Shown here: one piece after another, positions 1-5,220 of the stretch
Numbering within the stretch: the stretch's first letter is position 1
Layout: each line of letters starts with the position of its first letter
Assembly: GCA_021841795.1 (NCBI GenBank)
Contig: JAKCDN010000233.1
Coordinates: 1-5,220, forward strand
Source: Acidobacteriota bacterium
Lineage (GTDB): Bacteria > Acidobacteriota > Terriglobia > Terriglobales > Acidobacteriaceae
Direction of reading: 5' to 3'
Length of the DNA stretch: 5,220 nucleotides
Program-made: the position numbers and the translations under genes
Notes under the pieces: generated by a model
Told to the model about the DNA's origin: nothing
The model's database searches: none
The model's input: the letters and a program-made list of their open reading frames with translations, nothing else

Positions 1-144
1 ATGATCGAGCGGGTGCGCACGGTCTCAACGGACCTGCCCGTGGTGGGGGGCGGATTGATTTCAAGCATGAAGCAGGTCGAATCGCTGCTGCAGCAGGGAC
101 TGAGCGCGATCTCCACCAGTCATCCCGAGATGTGGATCAAGTGA
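1..144 (+). CDS. glpP: C-terminal fragment, GlpP-like glycerol-3-phosphate responsive antiterminator
   Basis: The reading frame is open from the first base and stops at TGA 142-144, giving 47 visible residues. The segment DLPVVGGGLIS, then a helix, then GLSAISTSHPEMW, matches the end of the GlpP family as I know it: a PIIAGGLI strand, a helix with paired acidic or polar residues, and an A(I/V)STS...W ending. GlpP is a TIM-barrel-like protein that binds glycerol-3-phosphate and the leader mRNA of glycerol genes and prevents early termination. The GGGLI and STS stretches lie at the phosphate-binding end of such barrels. The ATG at position 1 is probably an internal Met, since the fragment begins deep in the fold and about three quarters of the protein must lie to the left. 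The gene converges on the transaldolase gene. A different phosphate-binding TIM barrel is the main alternative, because the identification rests on a short segment. Confidence 0.7.
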   Translation: MIERVRTVSTDLPVVGGGLISSMKQVESLLQQGLSAISTSHPEMWIK

Positions 145-254
145 GGCAGCCGGCAAGTGCGCCAACAAGCGCGACCGTTGTCTCCGGCGGCTCGTTCCCA
201 ACCTGAACCGGGATCTGGGAGCATCGGGAAACAGCCACGTGCGCAGGCTGCCCG

Positions 255-1355
255 CTACTCTGTGTCCGGATTGGGCAGGATCACATCGCGCACAATCGCA
301 TCCATCTCCGCGACCGCGGCAATAAACTGTCGCAGTGTGCGCCGGGTCGCGCCAAAGCCGTCGAATTGAGCGGGCGTCATTCCGCCCTCGTTATATGCGC
401 GCGCGAAATCGGGGAATTTGTCGAGCAGCGTGGAGACAATGCGCGGGTCGACCGGAGTGCCGATGCGGTCGATGACTTCGACATCGCTCGCGTTGTATCG
501 CTTTTGCCAAACGCAGGGAGGCGAAATTACCACATCGCCGCCGATCAATTCGCTCCAGTGCATGTGATTGCGAAAAGCGGCGGACAGGAGCCGCAGGCGG
601 TAGCCGCGCTCGCGGTAGATTTTGTAGGTTTTCTTGAAGACGGCAACGCCCGCCCACTCCAGGTATCCGGGATCGACCGAGAGGTTGTGCTTGTCATGGA
701 GGATCTTCAGCCAGTCATCAAGGCGTCCGACCATGAGGGTGCAGACGGGCCCCATGGTTGCGATATCCAAGCCCTCCGCCTCTCGCCGTCTGAGGCCGCG
801 TTCGACGGCCTCAGCAACGGCGATGGCCTGGGGGAGGGTGAAACTGACGGTTGCGTTAATGCTGATGCCGCGATAGGTGGCCTCCTCGATGGCGGGAATG
901 CCGGCCTCCGTGGCGGCGATTTTGACGATCATGTTGGGCGCAAGCTGATTGAAGCTGACGGCCTGCCGCAGCATGGCCGCGGCACTGCGATAGTTGCGGG
1001 GATCGGTCTGGATGGAGAGGCGGCCATTATGGCCCTTTGTCTGTTCGAAGACGGGGAGCAGGAGACGCGCGGCGTTGGCAGAGATCTCTTCGACGATGCG
1101 CCAGGCGAGCCCATCTTCGGTGAGCGCGGGATCGGCGGCGGCGAGTTCGAGCAGGCGCGGCTTCCAGCGGGGCAGCTCTTTTTTGAGGATGCTGACGGCG
1201 ATCGAAGGATTGCAGGTAGCGCCGACGGCGCCATGCTCGATGGCATAGTTGAGCTCATCGACGGAGGCGGAGTCGTTCCACAGGGAGGTGGGGGTGGTCT
1301 GGGTCATTCTGTGGAGCGGGCTTTTGAAGCGGTTGTCGGGAGCGGTGTGAGCCAT
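255..1355 (-). CDS. Transaldolase-family protein (class I aldolase fold)
   Basis: This 366-residue protein belongs to the transaldolase family, cytosolic TIM-barrel enzymes that move a dihydroxyacetone unit between sugar phosphates through a lysine Schiff base (sedoheptulose-7-P + glyceraldehyde-3-P to erythrose-4-P + fructose-6-P in the pentose phosphate pathway). Numbering from the ATG at 1355, visible landmarks are D28 in LWNDS, the GATCNPS strand with N49, S114 in LSIQTDPR, the Schiff-base K145 in IVKIAATEAG, N167 and T169 in INATVSF, R211 in MVGRLDDW, and R262 in AAFRN. These correspond to E. coli TalB D17, N35, S94, K132, N154, T156, R181 and R228. Three positions differ: Q116 replaces Glu96, T206 replaces Ser176 and A260 replaces Ser226. 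Gln is what fructose-6-phosphate aldolase has at the Glu96 position. Length is nearer the long actinobacterial type (about 370) than TalB (317). A GTG at 1400 would extend the frame, but it lies upstream of the predicted transcription start. The ATG at 1307 has no ribosome site, while GAGG precedes 1355. The gene stands alone, with its own promoter. Confidence 0.9.
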   Translation of the reverse strand: MAHTAPDNRFKSPLHRMTQTTPTSLWNDSASVDELNYAIEHGAVGATCNPSIAVSILKKELPRWKPRLLELAAADPALTEDGLAWRIVEEISANAARLLLPVFEQTKGHNGRLSIQTDPRNYRSAAAMLRQAVSFNQLAPNMIVKIAATEAGIPAIEEATYRGISINATVSFTLPQAIAVAEAVERGLRRREAEGLDIATMGPVCTLMVGRLDDWLKILHDKHNLSVDPGYLEWAGVAVFKKTYKIYRERGYRLRLLSAAFRNHMHWSELIGGDVVISPPCVWQKRYNASDVEVIDRIGTPVDPRIVSTLLDKFPDFARAYNEGGMTPAQFDGFGATRRTLRQFIAAVAEMDAIVRDVILPNPDTE

Positions 1356-1359
1356 AGAA

Positions 1360-1363
1360 CCTC
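1360..1363 (-). promoter_or_regulatory. Ribosome binding site of the transaldolase gene
   Basis: GAGG on the minus strand ends 4 nt before the ATG at 1355-1353. Spacing is short but usable. No comparable purine-rich site precedes the in-frame ATG at 1307, where the upstream sequence reads GCTCCACAGA. The site therefore decides the start in favour of 1355. Confidence 0.5.
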
Positions 1364-1377
1364 GGGAAAATGCAAAC

Positions 1378-1392
1378 GTGTGCAATCCACAC
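1378..1392. promoter_or_regulatory. Possible operator: GTGTG-N5-CACAC dyad over the start site
   Basis: A 5-bp inverted repeat GTGTG (1378-1382) / CACAC (1388-1392) with a 5-bp centre touches the downstream edge of the -10 element and covers the predicted transcription start. In addition TGCAA occurs at 1371-1375 and 1381-1385, exactly 10 bp (one helical turn) apart. The position suits a repressor site, but arms this short can arise by chance and I recognise no specific regulator. Confidence 0.2.
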
Positions 1393-1420
1393 CCTAGCAC
1401 CGCCTAAAGCCGGTGGTCAA
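1391..1420 (-). promoter_or_regulatory. Candidate sigma-70 type promoter of the transaldolase gene
   Basis: On the minus strand, TTGACC (1420-1415, five of six matches to TTGACA) is followed after 18 bp by TAGGGT (1396-1391, three of six matches to TATAAT), with a TGC extension (1399-1397) that makes an extended -10 element. Transcription would begin near 1384 and leave a leader of about 29 nt before the ATG at 1355. The good -35 and the TGn element partly make up for the poor -10. The placement is consistent with the chosen start codon. It was identified by eye only. Confidence 0.4.
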
Positions 1421-1649
1421 GACGGAGGCAGAGGCATTCCGGGATGGCGGCGGGGAGAAGACCGAGCCGGGGCCGGCGCGCGGCGGAGGCGAAACTCGAT
1501 CGGCGTGGAATCGGTGGCAATCGGGCTTGGGACGCAGGATTCCCGGGCTCTGGGGCGGAAAAAATATTTTCGATAGATCCTGCAAATAAGCTGTTTATTT
1601 TCTTTAGTTTACGCGACATAAAAACGACTAAAATTCCTGTTTTCAATGG

Positions 1650-1675
1650 TTTGCGGCCAGAATCTAGACCGCAAA
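1650..1675. repeat. Perfect 7-bp inverted repeat, TTTGCGG / CCGCAAA
   Basis: TTTGCGG (1650-1656) and CCGCAAA (1669-1675) are separated by 12 bp and adjoin the AT-rich island. As RNA this gives a hairpin on either strand. No T-run follows closely on either side, so it is not a standard intrinsic terminator. A perfect dyad of this size is expected about once by chance in an interval this long, so biological meaning is uncertain. Confidence 0.3.
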
Positions 1676-1702
1676 GGAGTTAGCGGCCGCGGATCGCGGA
1701 AC

Positions 1703-1737
1703 GTGGGCGGCGAAAAGCTGCTGCAAACGCCGCCCGC
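1703..1737. repeat. GC-rich stem-loop between the transaldolase and cusA genes
   Basis: GGGCGGCG (1705-1712) pairs perfectly with CGCCGCCC (1728-1735) around a 15-nt loop. In a plus-strand RNA the stem grows to 10 bp through a G-U pair (1704 with 1736) and a G-C pair (1703 with 1737). In a minus-strand RNA the same extension would meet a C-A mismatch. It lies about 75 bp past the cusA stop. It could protect the 3' end of the cusA transcript or slow polymerase, but no T-run follows on either strand. Confidence 0.4.
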
Positions 1738-1808
1738 TGTGTCCTGCGTTCCGTGCACTGGGTCTATTGTGCGCCGAACGGGGGAAATAATCGGCAAGCA
1801 GGAGCAAG

Positions 1809-1847
1809 AAAAATCAGGAGGGGCGGGAAGCTGCCGATCGCCGCTCC
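1809..1847 (-). terminator. Candidate intrinsic terminator spanning the cusA stop codon
   Basis: On the minus strand, GGAGCGGCG (1847-1839) can pair with CGCCCCTCC (1825-1817) around a 13-nt loop: 8 of 9 positions pair, with one C-C mismatch. The stem is followed by the TGA stop (1816-1814) and then TTTTTC. The stem lies within the last codons of cusA, in the basic Arg/Ser/Pro tail. The short gap between stem and T-run and the single mismatch weaken the case, but this is the best terminator-like site after the efflux operon. Confidence 0.4.
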
Positions 1848-4800
1848 GGCCGGGAGCCGCGGAGATGACGGCGCTTCATCAGCAGGAAGAATACGGGGAC
1901 GAGGATGAGGACATGAATCGTTGAAGTAATCATGCCTCCGACGATGGGGGCGGCGATCGGCTTCATGACGTCGGAGCCGATGCCGGATTCCCAGAGGATG
2001 GGCGCAAGACTGAGGATGACGGCGGTCACGGTCATCAGCTTGGGCCGCAGGCGCTGCACGGCGCCATCGATGACCGCCTGCTCCAGATCGTCTTCAGTGA
2101 GGAGCGCGCCGGCGGACGCGCGGACGACGAAGGCTTCATGTAAATAGACGACCATGACCACACCGGTTTCAACGGCGATGCCGAAGAGGGCGATGTAACC
2201 GACCCAGACGGCCACGCTGAAGTTATAACCGAGCAGCCATTGCAGCAGCAGGCCGCCGGACATGGCGTAAAGGGTGGGAAAGATGAGAACGGCGGCTTCG
2301 AGAGCGGAGCGGAAGACCAGATAAAGAAGGAGAAAGATGACTACGAAGACGATGGGGAGAATGATGGCGAGCCGCTGCCTGGCGCGCAACTGGAACTCAT
2401 ACTCGCCGGCCCAGCTCCAGGTGTAACCGGCGGGAAGAGCGAGTTTCGCACGAAACATGCGCTGCGCCCGATCGACAAAGCCACCGTAGTCCGCACCTTT
2501 GAGATTGAGGTAGACATATCCGGTGAGCGCGCCGTCTTCATCGCGAATCATGGCCGGTCCGCGCGAGAAGAATACGCGCGCGACCTCGCCGATGGGGATC
2601 TGCGCGCCGATGGGCGTGGGAATAAGAACCTGTGCGATCGACGCCGGATCCTGGCGGAAACCGCGCAGGTAGCGCACGGCAACGGGGAAGCGCTCGCGGC
2701 CCTGGACGTTGTCAACAATGTCGGCGCCACCGATCTCAGAGGCGACCACGCGCTGCACGTCGCCGACGGTGAGGCCGTAGCGCGCGGCGGCCAGGCGGTT
2801 TACTTCCACGTTCAGATAGAAGCCCTGCGAGACGCGCTCCGCAAAGACGGAGCCGGTCTGCGGCATGGCGGCGAGAATCTGCTGCATCTGCGCGCCGATC
2901 TCCTGAATGCGGTTGAGGTCGGGGCCCTGAATCTTGATGCCGATGGGGGTCTTGATGCCGGTCATCTCCATGTCGAGCCGGTTCTCAACGGGCATGGTCC
3001 AGGTGTTGGTGAGGCCTGGGAATTGCAGTTTCTCGTCCATCTGCCGTATGAGCTCTTCGTAGGTCATGCCGGCGCGCCACTGGCTGCGCGGCTTGAGCAT
3101 GATGGTGGTGTCGAACATGTCGAGCGGGGCGTTGTCAGTGGCGCTGTCGGAGCGGCCGACGGTGCCGAAGACGGTGGAGACCTCAGGAAAGGAGTGAATG
3201 ACGCGGTCCTGCTCCTGCATGAGCGCAGCGGCCTGGGTAATGGAGATGCCGGGCATGGCGCTGGGCATGTAAAGCGCGGAGCCCTCGTAGAGCGCAGGCA
3301 TGAACTGGCTTCCGAGGCGGAAGTAGAGGGGCACGGTGAGGGCGAGAAAGACGAGATTGAGCGCGACCACGAGCTTCCAGTGATGCAGCGACCAGCGCAA
3401 TACGGGCAGATAGAGCTTCTGCGTGACGCGCGCCATGGGGTTGGCCGATTCCGGCCGCAGCCTGCCACGGAGAAAGAACGGCATGAGCGCGGGCACCAGG
3501 GTGATGGAGAGGAGCGAGGAAAAGACAAGGGCCAGCGTCTTGGTCCAGGCCAGGGGACGGAACATGCGGCCTTCCTGGGCTTCAAGCAGAAAGACGGGCA
3601 GGAAGGACACCACAATAATGATGAGGGAGAAAAAGAGCGCGGGGCCGACCTGCTGCGCCGCCTTGACGAGTATGCTTCTGCGCTCGGCGGAGTCCATCTG
3701 GCCGGAACGCTCGGCGAGGTGACGATAGCCGTTCTCAACAATGACGATGGCGGCATCAATGAGCACGCCGATGGCCAGCGCCAGACCGCCCAGCGACATG
3801 ATGTTCGAGCTGACGCGCAGGAGATACATGGGAATAAACGCGGCCAGCACGGCAATGGGCACGGTGATGATGGGCACGAGCGCGGAGCGAAAGTGAAAGA
3901 GGAAGACGATACTGACAAAGCTGACGATGACGGCTTCGAGAATCAGGTCGCGCTTGAGGGTGCGGATGGATTGATCGATGAGCCAGGAGCGGTCGTATCC
4001 GGTGACGATCTCAACGCCGGCGGGCAGGGAGGGCGCGATTTCGCGCAGCCTGGCTTTAACGCCGTTGATCACATCGAGGGCATTCATGCCATAGCGCATG
4101 ACGACGATGCCGCCCACGGTTTCTCCTTCACCCTGCCAGTCCGCGACACCGCGGCGAACATCGGGCCCGAAGGTGACGACGCCGAGATCCTTAACGAGCA
4201 CGGGGGTTCCGTTTTTGGTGGCGACGGGAATATTTTCAAGATCGGAGAGGGTTTTGAAGTAGCCGAGGCCGCGAACCATGTACTCCGCGCCGCTCATCTC
4301 CAGCACATCGCCGCCTACCTCGTTTGTGCTTTCGCGCACGCGCTCGGTCACGGTCGCTGCCGAGATGCCGTAGGAGAAGAGCTTGCCCGGGTCGAGGTTG
4401 ACCTGGTACTGGCGCACGAAACCGCCGATGCCGGCAACTTCCGCGACGCCGGGAACGGTTTCAAGCTGGTAGCGCAGATACCAATCCTGCAGAGCGCGGA
4501 GGTCGGCGAGGCTGCGGGTGTGGGAGCGATCGACGATGGCGTACTCATAGACCCAGCCGGCGCCGGTGGCGTCCGGGCCGATGGCGGGATGGACGCCCGG
4601 GGGCAGTTTACCGGCAATCTGCTGCAGATACTCGACGACGCGCGAGCGCGCCCAGTACAGGTCGGTGCCATCCTGAAAGACGACAAAGACATAGGAGTCG
4701 CCGAACATGGTTTGCGCGCGCACGCTTTTGACACGGGGCGCGGAGAGCAGCGCGGTGACGATGGGATAGGTCACCTGATCTTCAATCACGTTGGGCGGCT

Positions 4801-4966
4801 CGCCGGACAACTGTGTGTGAACGATGACCTGGACGTCACTGATATCGGGCAGCGCATCGAGCGGCACATGACGCAGCGACCAGACACCCGCGGCCGCCAG
4901 CACGGCAGTTGCAGCGAGGACGATGAAGGGATTGCGCGCGCACCAGGCAATGATTTTCGCGATCAT
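1814..4966 (-). CDS. cusA: CusA-type Cu(I)/Ag(I) RND efflux permease
   Basis: This 1050-residue inner-membrane protein is a full-length heavy-metal RND pump (E. coli CusA has 1047 residues). It exports metal through a CusB-like adaptor and an outer-membrane channel, using proton import. Numbering from the ATG at 4966: TM1 about 12-30, first periplasmic domain about 31-338, TM2-TM6 about 340-497, TM7 about 529-548, second periplasmic domain to about 864, TM8-TM12 about 865-1029, then a basic cytoplasmic tail. Proton-relay residues are present: D404 in TM4 (LIDAAIV), E933 (AVETGVV) and K976 (LRPKLMT), matching CusA D405, E939 and K984. The three-methionine metal site is present as M567 (LYMPS), M617 (PLDMF) and M666 (RLDME), with the same 50- and 49-residue spacing as CusA M573, M623 and M672. 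This favours Cu/Ag over the divalent-metal CzcA class. The ATG at 4966 sits 6 nt from AGGAGG; an in-frame GTG at 4969 would be only 3 nt away. It is coupled to the upstream gene by a one-base overlap. Confidence 0.93.
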   Translation of the reverse strand: MIAKIIAWCARNPFIVLAATAVLAAAGVWSLRHVPLDALPDISDVQVIVHTQLSGEPPNVIEDQVTYPIVTALLSAPRVKSVRAQTMFGDSYVFVVFQDGTDLYWARSRVVEYLQQIAGKLPPGVHPAIGPDATGAGWVYEYAIVDRSHTRSLADLRALQDWYLRYQLETVPGVAEVAGIGGFVRQYQVNLDPGKLFSYGISAATVTERVRESTNEVGGDVLEMSGAEYMVRGLGYFKTLSDLENIPVATKNGTPVLVKDLGVVTFGPDVRRGVADWQGEGETVGGIVVMRYGMNALDVINGVKARLREIAPSLPAGVEIVTGYDRSWLIDQSIRTLKRDLILEAVIVSFVSIVFLFHFRSALVPIITVPIAVLAAFIPMYLLRVSSNIMSLGGLALAIGVLIDAAIVIVENGYRHLAERSGQMDSAERRSILVKAAQQVGPALFFSLIIIVVSFLPVFLLEAQEGRMFRPLAWTKTLALVFSSLLSITLVPALMPFFLRGRLRPESANPMARVTQKLYLPVLRWSLHHWKLVVALNLVFLALTVPLYFRLGSQFMPALYEGSALYMPSAMPGISITQAAALMQEQDRVIHSFPEVSTVFGTVGRSDSATDNAPLDMFDTTIMLKPRSQWRAGMTYEELIRQMDEKLQFPGLTNTWTMPVENRLDMEMTGIKTPIGIKIQGPDLNRIQEIGAQMQQILAAMPQTGSVFAERVSQGFYLNVEVNRLAAARYGLTVGDVQRVVASEIGGADIVDNVQGRERFPVAVRYLRGFRQDPASIAQVLIPTPIGAQIPIGEVARVFFSRGPAMIRDEDGALTGYVYLNLKGADYGGFVDRAQRMFRAKLALPAGYTWSWAGEYEFQLRARQRLAIILPIVFVVIFLLLYLVFRSALEAAVLIFPTLYAMSGGLLLQWLLGYNFSVAVWVGYIALFGIAVETGVVMVVYLHEAFVVRASAGALLTEDDLEQAVIDGAVQRLRPKLMTVTAVILSLAPILWESGIGSDVMKPIAAPIVGGMITSTIHVLILVPVFFLLMKRRHLRGSRPERRSAASRPS

Positions 4967-5220
4967 CACATGCCTCCTGCGACATCGAGACTCATCTGCG
5001 AGGTGGCCGATATTTGCGCACCCTGCTTCACGGTCACGGTGACACGCCAGGCGCCTCCGGACGGGAGATCGAACGAGCCCTGATAGGATCCGCTGCCTTT
5101 TTCGTCCAGAACCGCCAGGGCGTGCTGAGCGGCCATTCCCATTGCGGGCATGGCCGGCATGAAGAATGCGACTTCCACGTGGGCGCCCGTGACCAGCTTG
5201 CCGTCAGCGCCGGTGAGCAG
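4966..5220 (-). CDS. C-terminal part of a YtkA/FixH-like Met-rich periplasmic domain protein (possibly the tail of a CusB-like adaptor)
   Basis: The frame is open from the right window edge to TGA 4968-4966, giving 84 visible residues with the start outside the window. The visible order is a beta-rich domain beginning LLTGADGKLVTGAHVEVAFF, a methionine cluster (FMPAMPAMGM, four Met in ten residues), a GSGSYQGSFDLP turn, and GGAWRVTVTV near the end. This order of variable-region strand, MPxMGM, G-Y-x-G and G-W-x-V-x-V is typical of the YtkA-like/FixH immunoglobulin-like fold, known as a periplasmic domain near or fused to metal efflux adaptors and copper proteins. The Met cluster could bind Cu(I) or Ag(I). 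It directly precedes cusA with a one-base overlap, so it belongs to the same operon. Two readings remain open: a small separate exported protein, or the C-terminal extension of the membrane-fusion adaptor CusB. The visible part contains no coiled coil or lipoyl domain to decide this. Confidence 0.75.
   Translation of the reverse strand: MLTGADGKLVTGAHVEVAFFMPAMPAMGMAAQHALAVLDEKGSGSYQGSFDLPSGGAWRVTVTVKQGAQISATSQMSLDVAGGM
4973..4978 (-). promoter_or_regulatory. Shine-Dalgarno site of cusA inside the upstream gene
   Basis: AGGAGG on the minus strand lies within the last codons of the upstream gene (encoding Ala-Gly-Gly). It is 6 nt before the ATG at 4966 and 3 nt before the GTG at 4969, so it favours the ATG. 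The upstream stop and the cusA start share one base (TGATG), an arrangement typical of translational coupling. Confidence 0.7.

Larger units (their letters stand above)
1356..1813. other. 458-bp non-coding interval between the transaldolase and cusA genes
   Basis: No credible gene lies here. Going right to left (the direction of both flanking genes), it begins with the T-run after the cusA stop, then a GC-rich dyad (1703-1737), a second dyad (1650-1675), a markedly AT-rich stretch (1561-1650, 26 of 90 bases G/C by hand count), a GC-rich stretch (1420-1560), and the transaldolase promoter and leader. Short open frames in this interval lack ribosome sites, run across the promoter, and show the Arg/Pro/Ala-rich composition of out-of-frame GC-rich DNA. 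Within the AT-rich stretch, minus-strand TTGAAA (1646-1641) and TTTTAT (1623-1618), 17 bp apart, could act as a second, distal promoter. On the plus strand TAAAAT (1629-1634) is a good -10 without a properly spaced -35. Confidence 0.6.

Noticed and set aside
145..252. GGCAGCC (145-151) and GGCTGCC (246-252), an inverted repeat just inside the two convergent stop codons
   Set aside because: The arms are 94 bp apart and do not extend. A 7-bp match is fairly likely by chance in a 110-bp gap, and no T-run follows either arm, so it is not a convincing bidirectional terminator.
366..1397. A 343-codon open frame on the plus strand, antisense to the transaldolase gene
   Set aside because: Its Gly/Asp-rich composition has no family signature, and the opposite strand carries all the transaldolase motifs. 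It is an antisense shadow.
1356..1400. A longer transaldolase starting at the GTG at 1400
   Set aside because: The extra 15 residues resemble no family sequence, the GTG lies upstream of the predicted transcription start near 1384, and the ATG at 1355 has its own GAGG.
1404..1646. A short minus-strand frame whose product starts MKTGILVVFMSRKLKK
   Set aside because: The first residues look protein-like only because of the AT-rich island. There is no ribosome binding site before the TTG or the internal ATG, the second half is Arg/Pro/Leu noise, and the frame runs across the transaldolase promoter.
1681..1692. GCGGCCGC palindrome near the stem-loops, possible cloning scar
   Set aside because: GC-rich palindromes of this kind are common in such genomes, and no vector-like sequence surrounds it.
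1646..1924. A 92-codon plus-strand frame running from the intergenic region into the end of cusA
   Set aside because: It has no ribosome site at its start, low-complexity content, and overlaps the 3' end of cusA on the other strand.
2240..5083. A 947-codon open frame on the plus strand, antisense to cusA
   Set aside because: Its product is dominated by Gly, Asp, His and Glu with no hydrophobic core or known motif, as expected for the antisense shadow of a GC-rich gene. The opposite strand encodes an unmistakable RND pump over the same bases.

Overview
The window is a GC-rich bacterial chromosome segment holding four protein genes, two of them cut by the window edges. The codon usage, the family flavour of the proteins and the HME-type RND pump fit an Acidobacteria-like (Terriglobia-type) Gram-negative organism. 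This is an inference from protein style only, because no marker gene is present.

Layout, left to right. At 1-144 (+) is the C-terminal end of a protein resembling the glycerol-3-phosphate responsive antiterminator GlpP. It converges, across a 110-bp gap with no convincing terminator, on a transaldolase-family gene at 255-1355 (-). That gene has a recognisable promoter (1391-1420) and a GAGG ribosome binding site that choose the ATG at 1355. A 458-bp non-coding interval (1356-1813) follows. It holds the transaldolase promoter, a sharp AT-rich island (1561-1650, 26 of 90 bases G/C) and two short inverted repeats. From 1814 to 4966 (-) lies a full-length CusA-type heavy-metal RND efflux permease. 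From 4966 to the right edge (-) is the C-terminal end of a Met-rich YtkA/FixH-like periplasmic domain protein, whose stop codon overlaps the cusA start (TGATG).

Functionally there are two unrelated blocks. The right block is a metal-efflux operon transcribed leftward. The truncated upstream product is either the tail of the CusB-like adaptor or a separate periplasmic metal-handling protein, and CusA is the inner-membrane proton-driven pump. The three-methionine Cu(I)/Ag(I) site and the proton-relay Asp/Glu/Lys are intact, so copper/silver is more likely than zinc/cobalt/cadmium. The operon probably ends at a candidate intrinsic terminator that spans the cusA stop codon. The left block concerns central carbon and glycerol metabolism: a transaldolase-fold enzyme with the Schiff-base lysine but with glutamine at the usual catalytic glutamate, and the end of a GlpP-like RNA-binding regulator.

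I found no tRNA, rRNA, CRISPR array, insertion sequence or phage gene. The most interesting points are the Glu-to-Gln change in the transaldolase active site, the partial methionine relay in CusA, and the AT-rich island with hairpins in the intergenic region. I see no convincing evidence of a wholly new multi-gene system.
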